From Pelodera strongyloides (taxonomy: Eukaryota > Nematoda > Chromadorea > Rhabditida > Rhabditidae), in NCBI GenBank assembly GCA_036852015.1, contig JAANDG010000134.1, forward strand, positions 62,001 to 126,000: a DNA stretch of 64,000 nt, read 5' to 3'. This document shows positions 30,735 to 41,500 of this stretch, piece after piece. The notes beneath the pieces were generated by a model that saw only the letters and a program-made list of their open reading frames with translations, ran no database searches and was not told where the DNA came from. Within the stretch, counting starts at the first letter, position 1. The number at the start of each line of letters is the position of its first letter. The position numbers and the translations under genes are program-made.

Positions 30735-31231
30735 CCTGGTTGTTTACAGGAAATTGCTAGCCATCGAGACGAGACAAGGATAATTCAACTTGCATATGAG
30801 AACGGGTTGCTGGCGAGTTTCTCGAGTGTGGGCACTATTTCTCTTCACGATCCGTACAATGGATTTCAGGCAAGATATATAATTATTTCCAACTCCCATG
30901 GTCAGCAGTAGGCCCTGGGCACGAGCCCTAAGCCTACGCATAAGCCTAAGTAATTCAAAGTCGCTGGGTTCGTGCAAAGGTGGCGTACGTGGCTGTATAC
31001 ACATACATCGGGAGGTCGTTATCCGTATGCGTATTATAATTGACGGTGACTCCGATAATCAAGAAAATGTATGACGTACCCTTGACGTTCTCGAAAGGCT
31101 TTGGAAAGGAAACACCGCGTAAATCGCCGCGCAAAAAAAAGAGGGTCCGCCACAACCGGGCGGTCTAATAAAGACACTCCGCCCAATATGTGCGGTAGGT
31201 GTGCCACAGGTGCGCGAACGGGCATTCAAAT

Positions 31232-31386
31232 TCATGGGGTTTTCAAGTATGGTGAAAATTTACCGTATCTTGGAACTACCCGAGAATATTGTTTTAATTT
31301 TTCATAGTATATATGCAGTTTTTGTGGAGAAATACGGTAGTATTGACATAATCACACGGGTTTTTTGGGATACTTGGAAACCCATG
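31232..31386. mobile_element. Family-B palindromic MITE
   Basis: CATGGGGTTTTCAAGTATGG to GGGATACTTGGAAACCCATG. Ends about 40 bp upstream of exon 8 of the pseudogene. Confidence 0.8.
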
Positions 31387-31612
31387 TTGCTGAATTACAA
31401 GTCGGTATATTCGTCTTATTTTATAGCAACTCAGTCGAGTCACCTATCGAAGTTCCAATGGCGTCCTCAAAGGCATATGTACGATTGTATTCGAGGTGAG
31501 CTCTCACTTTTCGATAAATTGGGATAATGCGTTCATTTCTGTATCAAAATAGGTTTTGTGGACTGCATTCTTGGCTCTCGGCTCGGTCAATCCACTGTTC
31601 CATAGGAGCTCA

Positions 31613-31702
31613 ATCCTAAGCCTAAGCCTAAGCCTAAGCCTAAGCCTAAGCCTAAGCCTAACCTAAGCCTAAGCCTAAGCCTAAGCCTAAGCATGAGCCT
31701 AA
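31613..31702. repeat. Long telomeric array after exon 8 of copy A
   Basis: About 14 CCTAAG units, one shortened to CCTAA. The longest array in the window. Confidence 0.95.
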
Positions 31703-31987
31703 TTCTCATTGTGAGCATATATATCACGAGCCGCATTCGAGTTGTGCAAAAATGCGGAAATCTGTTCCTATTCAATGCCAGAGTGACCTGAAACATCTTG
31801 TTCAAATGAGAGACACATACCTATTTTAATATTCTCTTTGTGGCATCCTATCTTCGCGAATTGGTTCCCTACAAAGTAGTCACATGGATGTCAATCATTT
31901 CAACCTATATAAAGTGATTTCCCCCATTCTTCAGAATCAGAATCTAGGGATAAAAGGAAACAAATCGCACGCTTCATTCTCACGAGC

Positions 31988-32165
31988 TTATAGCGAAATA
32001 CCGGCCGCTTTTTGAAACGCATCGTGGACAATTGGTGTTTTACGTCTTTATGCTAATTTGGTCGAATTTAGCTCCATGTTTTATTCTGATTTATGTTCAT
32101 CTGCATAAGCTGCATAAGAATACAGGTGTACTCGATGTGTTTCAAAAAACCGACCGGTATTTCGA
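31988..32165. mobile_element. Family-A MITE upstream of exon 9 of copy A
   Basis: AGCGAAATACCGGCCGC on the left, AACCGACCGGTATTTCGA on the right. TTAA is mutated at both sides. Confidence 0.75.
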
Positions 32166-32565
32166 ATCTATCGCGGCTGCTGTGCGTTTGAGTTGTTGCA
32201 CTTATTTTAGAGAGATACAAAACATTTTAACCGACGTTTACCCAACACCGGAAACGTACAAAGACGTTGCGGACACGCAAACATATCAACTGTCAAACGT
32301 TGCTCATTTATATAATACGCTTGCCGTATATTTCAGGGTACATTTCTGTATTTGGCATTCACACGGGACCTGGTCGTTGTCGATATTCGAAAAATTAATA
32401 GACCCGTTCTCCAACATGTATACGATCAATCATTCTGTTGCCCCGATGCGTTCAACATAACCATGAATTGGTCCGATGGGCTCCTGCAATGTTGCAAATG
32501 ATAGGTGGGTACGAATGTAGAGGTTTCATCGGGCAGGGAACATCGTTGCCTTCCCTGTTTTCCTT

Positions 32566-32713
32566 CTGAGACCATATTCTCCACCCCGATTCCCTCGGGG
32601 AAATAGTCCCTGGGGACAGAAAATATCTTACCAATGTGAGAGACGCAGAGAAAAAGACGGGGAATTCCCCATGGGGAATTGAGTGCTGAATATGGCCTCT
32701 GAGGCCATATACA
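32566..32713. repeat. Repeat family E copy
   Basis: GAGACCATATTCTCCACC to GAATATGGCCTCTGAGGCC, with AAAAAGACGGGGAATTCCCC inside. Lies 60 bp after exon 9 of the pseudogene. Confidence 0.7.
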
Positions 32714-33000
32714 CCACTAAATTCCCAAAGGCCCTGAGGCCTCAGGCGCGAGCAATCTTTTGTGCGTCCCACGGACGCGGCTACGCTTTACCGCGCTGCG
32801 TGCTCGAGAACGCAGCTGTCTTTTTCTCTGTTTGTCCCGTGCTAGCAAGTTCTTTTGTCACCAGCGAAGTGATATGTATTGCGCCTCTGGTGATAGATTA
32901 TTTCATTATGAATTCTACTTTAGTTTCCTTGTACAGATGTTGTGAGCATTTAATCCCAACCAAAATTGACAACACAAAGGATATTATATGTGTTTTATTT

Positions 33001-33034
33001 GTCAACGTTTCGGCCGTAGGCCATCTTCAGGACA
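33001..33034 (-). ncRNA. Hammerhead-like ribozyme core, left arm
   Basis: Minus-strand TGTC-CTGAAGA-T-GGCC-TAC-GGCC-GAAA-CGTT-GACA. This has both conserved core boxes (CUGANGA and GAAA), a 4-bp helix II, a 4-bp helix I and an ACGU helix III without loop. It is sense relative to the endonuclease frame and lies 3' of it. Confidence 0.5.
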
Positions 33035-33328
33035 TTACCTACAAAACATAACATAATCACAGAGTTATCACAGACACATCAATCACAACAACAACACGAT
33101 CACATTCTAGAGAAAGAAAGGTAAGATAATGTGCGAGGGTGCAGTGTGAGACAAAAATGTACAAGGCGTAAAGTAAGAAGTAAGAATAAACCAGGGTGAG
33201 TGATAGTGGAGAGTGGCATAAGGAGATATTGGAATGAGTGAGAGTGCAAGAAAGTGCGGAGAGAGCAGAGAAAGAAAGGGTTGCCAATGGGAAACATGGA
33301 AGAGCAAGATGTATGAAGGGAATAGCGA

Positions 33329-34243
33329 TTATGACATGTTATTGATTTTGTTTGAAATAGTGATTGGGTTAAGGTAAATTTGCTTTGCACCAGTAGATGT
33401 ACACAATTCATATTTGCGATTAAGAGCCGGGCGCTCCTCTCGGATGGCCACTGCTTCACTAATAAGCAATCTACGGTAATTGGATTCACGGTATACAATT
33501 GCTACAGTAATTGACAACGGTACAGACGGATGAGAATCTTTGTAATGACAATCGAACAGTTTACCCTTAGCCTTGTGTTGGAGAACCCGCTCCCTAAGCG
33601 GCTGACTAGTCTGTCCTATGTAAAATTCTCCACACAGGTTGCACCTAATCCTATAGACCACCATACGCGCTTGGCAGTCACCAACCTTAGCGTCCGAACA
33701 AATTTGACAAGGCCCACCTCTGGCAGGACAGACCTTGTCGTACAACCTATTCCTAACCAACAAGTCTCTAAGACTTGGCGCGGATTTCTCAACCACGGTG
33801 ATTCGTAAATCGGGAAACCTACGCACCGTGGATTTGACAAGGTGTGAGACCTTGTCGTTGATAAAAGGAACGGGAAGTACAGTGCCAGAAAACCTAGAGG
33901 GGGTGGGTGACCTATTCGGTGGATTTGTATGAAACGAAGCATTTCGCGTACTAGATGTATACCCATTTTGGGCACACACTTTCTCCGCAAAATCCTTCGA
34001 TTCCCTAACAAATTCAGGTGATGAGACATTAACAGCTGTATTAACGGTATTGTGAACGGCATGTTTTTTAACACTGATAGGGTGAGCGGAAGCACAATGA
34101 GCTTTACACAGTACACTCCTGGAATGGTTAAAATCAGCTATATTTATCATCACAAAATAGTGCAAATAGAGAATAGAGCGTAATATTCGCAGAGTATTTA
34201 CGTCCCACGTTCGCAAGCAAAAGGACGCGAAAGTGCCAACCAT
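33329..34243 (-). CDS. GIY-YIG endonuclease domain of Penelope-like element
   Basis: 304-residue open frame. The C-terminal half has the GIY-YIG nuclease core: VVYRIRCNLCGEFYIGQT, then QPLRERVLQHK and the downstream EAVAIREERPALNRK region. Just before it is a Cys-rich segment (CPARGGPCQICSDAKVGDC), as in the zinc-finger linker of Penelope-like endonucleases. Known role: the nuclease nicks the target for reverse transcription. The N-terminal half (about residues 1-150) is not recognised and should have been preceded by a reverse transcriptase, which is absent. The ATG is arbitrary. The frame is uninterrupted, so it may be recently truncated. Confidence 0.85.
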   Translation of the reverse strand: MVGTFASFCLRTWDVNTLRILRSILYLHYFVMINIADFNHSRSVLCKAHCASAHPISVKKHAVHNTVNTAVNVSSPEFVRESKDFAEKVCAQNGYTSSTRNASFHTNPPNRSPTPSRFSGTVLPVPFINDKVSHLVKSTVRRFPDLRITVVEKSAPSLRDLLVRNRLYDKVCPARGGPCQICSDAKVGDCQARMVVYRIRCNLCGEFYIGQTSQPLRERVLQHKAKGKLFDCHYKDSHPSVPLSITVAIVYRESNYRRLLISEAVAIREERPALNRKYELCTSTGAKQIYLNPITISNKINNMS

Positions 34244-36284
34244 CTCGAAAAAAGTTTGAGTAAACGTGGGATACAGTAAGGTAAGACCGAAAGTGCCGCG
34301 ATTCGTGGAAAGTTTGTAAAGGTGTGTATTGAGCGTAGATTTAAATTTGCGGCGAAAAATCCGGAATCATTATGATGAAAAAATATTCACCTCAACATTG
34401 TCAAAATAACTTTAAATTAAAATAATCCTTCCACGAAATGCGGCATTTTTTTCGAGACGGTTGCACTTGGCACCTGCGACATAAATACTCTATTAAAAGG
34501 TAGTTCCTTGTACTTTTCTGTGAATATACAAGCTTCCGATCATTCCGATGTATTTTCGCTAAGCCTTCAGGAAAAATTACACTGATGTCTAACAACTAAA
34601 AAGGAAAAAGAACACATGCATAGGTAGAGGGAAAGACAGCGTTAGAACAGTTACTATATGAAGACAGAAACGTTTTATAAGCATACCTGCATACCTCAAT
34701 AATTAACGGAAATGGAATGCGGCCAGCTCAGCGCCTCCCTGCCTTGCCTCCCTCACTACTCACAACTAGAACATTGTAGAAAGCACACGTCCTGAATTAC
34801 ATAATTAGTACGTTCATATACAAGAACAGGAAAAGAAGGGGGAATGTTCGCACGCAACAACGCAACGTTAGCTCGCAGTACCACCACTTGCTCCTGCGCC
34901 ATAAGAAAGGGGCGAACTGGGAAATGTAATCATAATTAGGTAGATACAACAAAAATATTTAAAAACTAACAATACAACTAGACTGAAACAGTGAGATGCC
35001 TAACATGCGTAGCCTAACATGTAAGAGAAAACTTCGCTAATACAATATAGAAAACATACCTAGTACATTTGATTGAAAATGTGGAGGGGGCGCATGAAGT
35101 AGAATGGAATCCTACATTGGATCTGCTAACTGCAGCCTTCATGGCAATAGACGTAAGACGCGTGTGACTTCCAGTCCTAAAAATTCTTTACCTTTTTAAG
35201 AAACTAAAAGGAATTTCGAAGGAAAACCTCCAAAGAACAGCTCGAAAGTGGAAGAGGTGTAAAAGTGGAATTAGGGCAGTGACCGCCGTGAACCGTAAAA
35301 GGCCACTCTCAAAGTCTCAAACTCCTTTCCATTTGTTCACTTCGCCCTTCGAATTCCGTAAATTGATATCGTGCTAAATAATGGGGTTTGCTAAAAAATG
35401 GGGTTTCCATTTATTCCAAAAATCGTGCCTTTTTTCCCTAGCACCAAACAGCACTTCGGATGCCAATCTACCGTTATCTACCCTAAATATTTAAAATATG
35501 TGCACATAATAGAAAAAGTGCTATGCTACAAACAAAAGCGAAATGTCAATGCAAAGTGCTTGAACACTTGAAAAAATAGACCCGCGGCAACAACTGATAC
35601 TGGCGACCCGGCTGTAAATAATCTCGAATAGTGGTGTAGTTCCAAGATGCGGCGGATTTTTCTACATTTGGAAAGAAAATCAGCCATATTTGCAAACACC
35701 TCAGAATATACCACCACTTTATTCAGACTGACAAGAATAACAAGCTTAATGGTTAAAAAAGTTGAAGCTTACATGGTGGGCAATGTTGCCTGTCTGATAG
35801 CGCTGAAGTTATCGCACGTTGTAAGCGAACAAGTACATCAGGCCGCATGTTCGCAGCGCAGCTCTTCTTCTTCTCTATGTCTGAAAACTAATTATGTATC
35901 GAAAATAAATATAGCTTACTCGAACAGAAAGACGCACAAGAAGATACAAACAATAAAACCAAACTTATGGTATGACACTCGGCACTAGGTACACGTTTTC
36001 TGTTGTAAAAATATTACTCGCTTGTTTGATATTAACTTTTTGTTCCTGCATGAAAATACGGCTTATATCCGACACCATACCGCCGCAATACGTTGTATAC
36101 ACCACAATGTACTAACAAAAGTAACGTATACTAACATAATATCGAAATAAATACAAAAAAGTAAACTTTACTAACTTTTATAAAAAAATATTCTGCGAGG
36201 TGGGCGGGCGCGCACAGAAGATTTATTTTATGTTTGTGAAGTAGACGCGCGGTACACCGGCGTCCATTGTAGCATGGCGTACTT
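34244..36284. other. Non-coding interior of the Penelope-like element
   Basis: No recognisable reverse transcriptase. A family-B-like MITE lies at about 35388-35703. The remainder is AT-rich and anonymous. Confidence 0.4.
35388..35703. mobile_element. Family-B MITE, diverged, nested in the Penelope-like element
   Basis: ATGGGGTTTCCATTTATTCC to ATATTTGCAAACACCTCAG, with TAGTTCCAAGATGCGGC inside. Nested insertion into the retroelement interior. Confidence 0.6.
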
Positions 36285-36470
36285 TTGAGGTTTCTCGGAA
36301 AAAGCTCGGAGATTTTCCCAAGCTTTTTCCGAGTATTTTCCTAGCTTTTTCCGAGAAGCGCGGGGTTTCCGAGGTTTTTCCGAGAATGTTCTTGGAAAAA
36401 GCTCGGAGATTAGTTGGAAAAAGCTCGAAAACGCCTAGTTTGTCGGAAAAAGCTTGTAAAACATTAACAG
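36285..36470. repeat. Clustered GAAAAAGCTCGG / CTTTTTCCGAG motifs
   Basis: Eight or more inverted and direct iterations of TTTTTCCGAG and CGGAAAAAGCT within 185 bp, capable of many alternative hairpins. Organisation resembles the CCTCGGC/GCCGAGG element at 13150-14640. Confidence 0.8.
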
Positions 36471-36617
36471 AGTACTTTACTACGCCTTGTACATTTCTGT
36501 CTCACACTGTTCCCTCGCACATTGTCTTACCGTTCTTTCTTTAGAATGTGATCGTGTTGTTTGTTGTGATTGATGTGTCTGTGATAACTCTGTGATTATG
36601 TTATGTTTTGTAGGTAA

Positions 36618-36652
36618 TGTCCTGAAGATGGCCTACGGCCGAAACGTTGACA
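36618..36652 (+). ncRNA. Hammerhead-like ribozyme core, right arm
   Basis: Plus-strand copy of the left-arm motif: TGTC 36618-36621, CTGAAGA 36622-36628, GGCC/TAC/GGCC 36630-36640, GAAA 36641-36644, CGTT then GACA 36649-36652. The T at 36629 is an unpaired bulge, unusual for helix II. Predicted cleavage after T36648. Confidence 0.5.
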
Positions 36653-37199
36653 AATAAAACACATATAATATCCTTTGTGTTGTCAATTCTGGTTGGGATT
36701 AAATGCTCACAACATCTGTACAAGGAAAATACATCTATCCATCCCGCTAATGGAGCGTGCAAAAGAAGAATTCTACTTTAATACAAGGATGAATTATCGC
36801 TAGTTGTTTACTTGTAAAAATTTCATGGGTAAACCTAGCACCGAAAGGGGCTTGGACATACGGTTTTTTTCTATCACTTATGTTATGGAGTGCATTTAAA
36901 CTCGGGTGTAAGTTTTTTTTTTTGATTTAGAGGTGACGTGCAAGTGCGTGAACCGTCCACGCTGAAGCAATGCTACTCTTTTTCTGTGTGCAACCAAGAC
37001 GAATATGTGCAGCGCCGCTCAAATATACTGGTCAGGAACCGTGGCTCCCTTCTACTTCAAACTGGCAAATTGCTAAAGGTACTAAACGTTTCATCATGTT
37101 AATATTTATTATTGATATTTTACACAAAGTAATAATGACGGTTGTCGTTTTGTTGTTATGTATTGTACAGTAGTCGTATTGGTAAGGTGGTAGTACGGG

Positions 37200-37360
37200 C
37201 TACGGTATGCTGGGTTCACGCCCATTTCGCGCAATCGCCGCGCAACCCTCGCGCTATCGCCACGCACGGCGCAAAGTGGATCCGCCGCCCCGCTGTGGCG
37301 GACCCTCTTTTTACGCGCGGCGATGGCGCCCATGTTGCGCGGCGATAGCGCGAAGTTTCA
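37200..37360. repeat. GC-rich CGCGC palindromic repeat
   Basis: CGCCGCGCAACC, CGGCGCAAAGTGGATCCGCC, GTGGCGGACCCTC and GCGCGGCGATGGCGCC form hairpins. Similar GC-rich CGCCGCGC elements occur near 31110-31210, 20040-20130 and 56540-56700. In the pseudogene intron before exon 11. Confidence 0.55.
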
Positions 37361-37644
37361 CGTTGTAATGTGGCGCAAGTCTAATCCAACGGAACCTCTC
37401 TTGGCACCTCTCTTGTGTGTTTACAGAAGTCCAATAATAAGCCTGAATCAACTCTTTGCATGCTCTACTCTTATTATTCAAAACAATATTTCAGGCATTT
37501 TCGTTGCGACCGGGACATGCACATCTGGGTACTTTCAATCAGTTCCCTGATAATCAGTACCCAACTGTAATGGACGCCCGAGATGGAAACGTGGTGGTGG
37601 GATGCAGTGGCGGCTCATTAATTACTTGGACTAATGATGATTAG

Positions 37645-38565
37645 AATAAAGAAGGAATAATAAACAATTGTAATAATAGCTTGTTGTGATAGATAATTAA
37701 GACATGTGAAAGGTAATCTACTCTTATGTATAAATGAGCAAGTAAAATCGTATCGTCCGCTTTTGCGCTGTACACATTTCCAGAAGTGAAGTTGGTAAAC
37801 TTGAACCAGAGGCAATGTACCAGATTGGTGATTCAACTTATTGTCAATAATTCCATGACCAAAAAATTGCTCAATAAACCATGTTAACCGATATTTATAA
37901 AGCAATGATATGGGCGATGCAAAAACCAAAGTGTGCACCGACTTTTTCAAACCCTCATACCACCTTCCCCGTGACGAAGCGTCAGCGAGAAGTACCTTTA
38001 GTTAAAGGCTCAGTCAAAGGCTACAAGCATCAATTGATGCTTGTCAACCTTTCATCATATTGATGCACACATTTTATGTGTTAATAAATATTTAATATTT
38101 AATATTTAAAGGTTAGTGGAAAGTTACACGTCTATTCTTCGTTTGTAGAATTCAATTATACTCGTCTTCAACATGTCAACTCCAACAAATAACCTAACTA
38201 ACAACTAACAATGAGTAAGACATTGTACTTTGATGTGACAATTTGTTCGATGTGACATTTACGAATTGTGAACCAAGTCTTTACGTGCTATGAAAAAGGC
38301 TTTAAGATATTTATTGTATTGAAATGAATTGACAAGATAATTGCTAGTAAATATGGAAATGTTTTTAAGAGAGCACGATTATACATGGCACTAAGTTCAC
38401 AACAATATATTAGTAACTACGTAAAAGCACAGGTCTCAAATTCCCAGAGCCAAAGCCTAAGCCTAAGCCTAAGCCTAAGCCTAAGCCTCAGCCACCATAT
38501 GAACATCCTTCCACAAATACGGTTGGTAGAACTATTTCGCCCCTCTTATTGGCTCCTTTCCTCCA
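37645..38565. other. Convergent interval between F-box/WD pseudogene and compact F-box gene
   Basis: AATAAA at 37645-37650 directly after the pseudogene stop. A telomeric array at 38450-38490. No gene recognised. Confidence 0.5.
38450..38490. repeat. Telomeric array (AAGCCT)6
   Basis: Six units, 76 bp beyond the stop codon of the minus-strand compact F-box gene. Confidence 0.9.
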
Positions 38566-41500
38566 TCAGAAATCGAAATCCTCATCTGATTCTGGATGAT
38601 ATTCGTAGTATGATTCTGAACCAGATTCATCCTAAACAAAACAAGAATAAAGCGAAATACCGGCCGGTTTTTGAAACGCATCGTGGACGACTGCATTTTG
38701 TGCAGCATATGCAATGAGCAAAAATTAGAATAAAAAACTAGACCCCAATTGACCCCATGTTGCATAAATGCATAGGAACGCAAGTACTTAAGATGCGTTT
38801 CAAAAACCGGCCGGTATTTCGCTAAGAAACACGGATTTGGCTTGAACAAATAGCAAACGATTAGCAACACAATATCACTCTTTACCCTTTTTTTAGGTTA
38901 CCCTTATTTTCCTAATTCTTTCTTTAGTCTTTATTTAGCTATAGTTTCATATTTCATACCCGATTATTTTTTTTGTTTATCAAAATAAATCATTAATGTA
39001 GATATACCTACTAATAAGTGAGAAATCATCCGCAGTCGACTAGCAACCGGGTAAAAGAACAATGGAAAGATGTATTATACAAGGCATACCGTTTCCTCAT
39101 CTTCTGGAGGTTGTACTAATGCGAGAATATCCATAGCAACTTTGACACTTTCATGATGGAGAGCGCACTGAAATACGATTATTTATTTAGGCTTAGGCTT
39201 ATGCTTACTTAGGCTTATTGCCACATTGCCTGTGTGTTTTACTATTGCGGAATATATACACTTGTATGAAGTCCGAATCCGAAATTCCGAAACGTATTGT
39301 CTATTATAATTATTAATAATTATGTATGGAGACTGAATTCGCTTATTTGAAGTGGCTAAAAGTTGGACTGCTTATACCAAATCCTTGAAACGTATTGTGA
39401 ATTCGTTGCAAACATCCATAGTACAAACTCTTCTCCTTTATAGAATAAGATGAAAACCGTGAAAACGTAATAAGAAACTCACCTTGCGTGTTGCTTCGTA
39501 TATAACCTGAAATGAAGCAAAGATAAAATGTGGGTGTGTGCGTATGCAATACATGTTGAACTATCCATAAATATAAAAATATACCTAGAAATATAACTTT
39601 CCACTACCTATTTATTGAAAATTTATTGCAGGGTGAGAAATCCGTTCGGTTGGGATTTAGTTTTTGGGGCTTCTGAATTGCAAAATGACTTCCCATTCAT
39701 TGCCAATTGTGCCAATGGTTGCAAAACCCCATGACTGTCTGCTACTTTCTTAGTTGCTGCACTATTTGTTGTCATTATGTAAAGTATCAAATCTCAACCG
39801 AAGTACTTTCTCTCCCTGGATTAATATTTCAGTAAATTGGCACTGGAAACGTATTTATCTTTTCATTATGCGGATAATTGAAGTGAAAATACGTATTTGA
39901 TTTGACTTTGAATTCGTAATACACATGAAAATAGGTTGACTTTGATGTGTTCTACATATGTAAGGCCGTTTGTAGTAATTTGTAGTTGTAATAGAAATGA
40001 AAGGAGGCATCGGGCTACAGAACTGTACCTGGATACAAGGTCGCGGCAGGAAGCGAACCTGCCGCCATGAATTTGACAGAGACCTCAAAACAGCGCCTTA
40101 GACCACTGGGCCACAACTTAACTACTTACATGTACAATTGTCCCATAGACTTGCGCCAGAATTGCAATCTTGCCCTGGATCAACTTCACTCTAATCAGCA
40201 AATTTCGGAGGAGAAACACAGCTTTGGAATGTACCTAAAGAAGGGACGCTAAATTTTCAATCGTATTTGCCAGAGAATTAGAGCGACATTTTTAAAGCGA
40301 AATACCGGTCGGTTTTTGAAACGCATCGGGGACAACTGAAGTCGTCCGTATTTATGCTAATTTGCTCTAATTTAGCTCGATTTTTTGTCTAATTTATGTT
40401 CATTTGCATAAGCTGCATAAGAAGAATGCTGGTGTACTCGATGTGTTTCAAAAACCGAACGGTATGTCGCTTTAAAGGGACAGGCCCACGAGAAAAAACG
40501 TTTTCCTCAATTTGCTTGCACAGAATGTCCGCAACTGTAGAAATATTACTGTGAAAACCGCTTTGCTTGAAGCCTAGAACTCACAGAGTTATTCCCGATA
40601 AACAGTTCGGCCAGGTACCGTTGTCAGAATCAATTTTAGCGCTTTTAAGACATTCTTGTATTGGAAACACCTGTTTATAATCGTAGGAATGATCTTTATT
40701 CGTTTGATCATTATTAGCCCGTATTCTCGGGTCGACGGAAACTTTCCGTTTGGGAAATCATTAGTATGAAATTTCTCGACTATCTAAACTAGCTGGAGAA
40801 AAAATTTGCATACGAATGAGCTCCCAAACGGAACATTCCGTCGACCCGAGAATACGGGCTATTGTGTAGAGACAGAATGCAAATGAACGGATATAATATA
40901 AACCGTAAAAACGATTTTTGTGTTTCTCACTGCGGTGCCGGGCCGAACTGTTTAGCATAGAATATCTCTGCGAGATCTATACGCAAATAACTGCGGCTTT
41001 CACAGTAATATTTCTGAGATTCCAGGCATTTTGTGCAAGTTAATTGAGGAACACTTTTTTTTCTCGTGGGCCTCTCCCTTTAACGCGCTAATCTTTCCTC
41101 TCGCTCTCTCTTTTCTCTCTCTCTCTCTAGAGCTTAAGTTAGAGTGTAATGAATCATCAGGCGGAACAATGAAACTGACCGTAACATTAAGTATGCTCAC
41201 CAGTGTAGCGATTTCTTCATGCGCATCCTTAACAGGCTAAACAGAAAATATAACTGATAGTCCGATAAACCAGTATTACTCTATATCTCTTATTAGAGCT
41301 TTATCGCACTAACAAAGGATAAACATGATATACCACTGTATCAAAAGTCATTAAAATGTATTTCACTTGTTACCTCGATCCGTTGTTTCCACCATCTTTT
41401 GCTGTTGACAAAACTGAAAAGGGAAATATTTAGAGCAGTATCGTACCTAGGGAAATTTGCATATTATACGCATGTCCCATACTGTATGTAAATTTTCTGC

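Larger units (their letters stand above)
32923..36767 (-). mobile_element. Penelope-like retroelement with inverted terminal arms
   Basis: Flanked by a perfect 13-bp duplication GAATTCTACTTTA (32910-32922 and 36768-36780). Inverted arms of about 250 bp, 32926-33175 and 36474-36740, show nearly identical sequence. The only long frame is the GIY-YIG endonuclease (34243-33329, minus); no reverse transcriptase was found, so the copy is non-autonomous. Inverted or partial terminal repeats are usual in Penelope-like elements. It interrupts an F-box/WD pseudogene intron. Region 34244-36470 shows no coding match and includes a TTTTTCCGAG-rich palindromic tract. Confidence 0.85.
28060..37644 (+). pseudogene. 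F-box/WD40 pseudogene (copy A)
   Basis: Eleven exons mirror the intact copies: 28060-28235, 28499-28538, 28967-29025, 29176-29235, 29354-29507, 29728-29868, 30750-30869, 31427-31495, 32337-32504, 36931-37078 and 37495-37644. The F-box is YFSVLPNEILEKIFAHIRPK then NVLPVCRRFY. WD-type segments are FLQVHSLDNRK, SGSWDQ..IKLWNIDNS, LVVVDIRK and GSLITWT. Two lesions: an in-frame TAG at 29830-29832 (intact copies have SWDRCVKLW or SWDKSIKLW) and an extra base near 32497-32504, which makes exon 9 168 nt instead of 167 or 170 and puts TGA TAG in frame. A 3.8-kb Penelope-like element sits in the intron before exon 10. TAG is directly followed by AATAAA. All other splice sites are intact, so it may still be transcribed. 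Confidence 0.85.

Noticed and set aside
30597..31702. CRISPR-like regularly spaced repeats
   Set aside because: Contiguous 6-bp telomere units without spacers, in eukaryotic introns.
31587..31805. LRLRLRLGLGLG frame
   Set aside because: Antisense translation of the TTAGGC array.
40042..40115. Functional tRNA-Leu gene
   Set aside because: A and B boxes and T-arm are good, but acceptor arms do not pair and no anticodon stem could be built. Kept as SINE or pseudo-tRNA.
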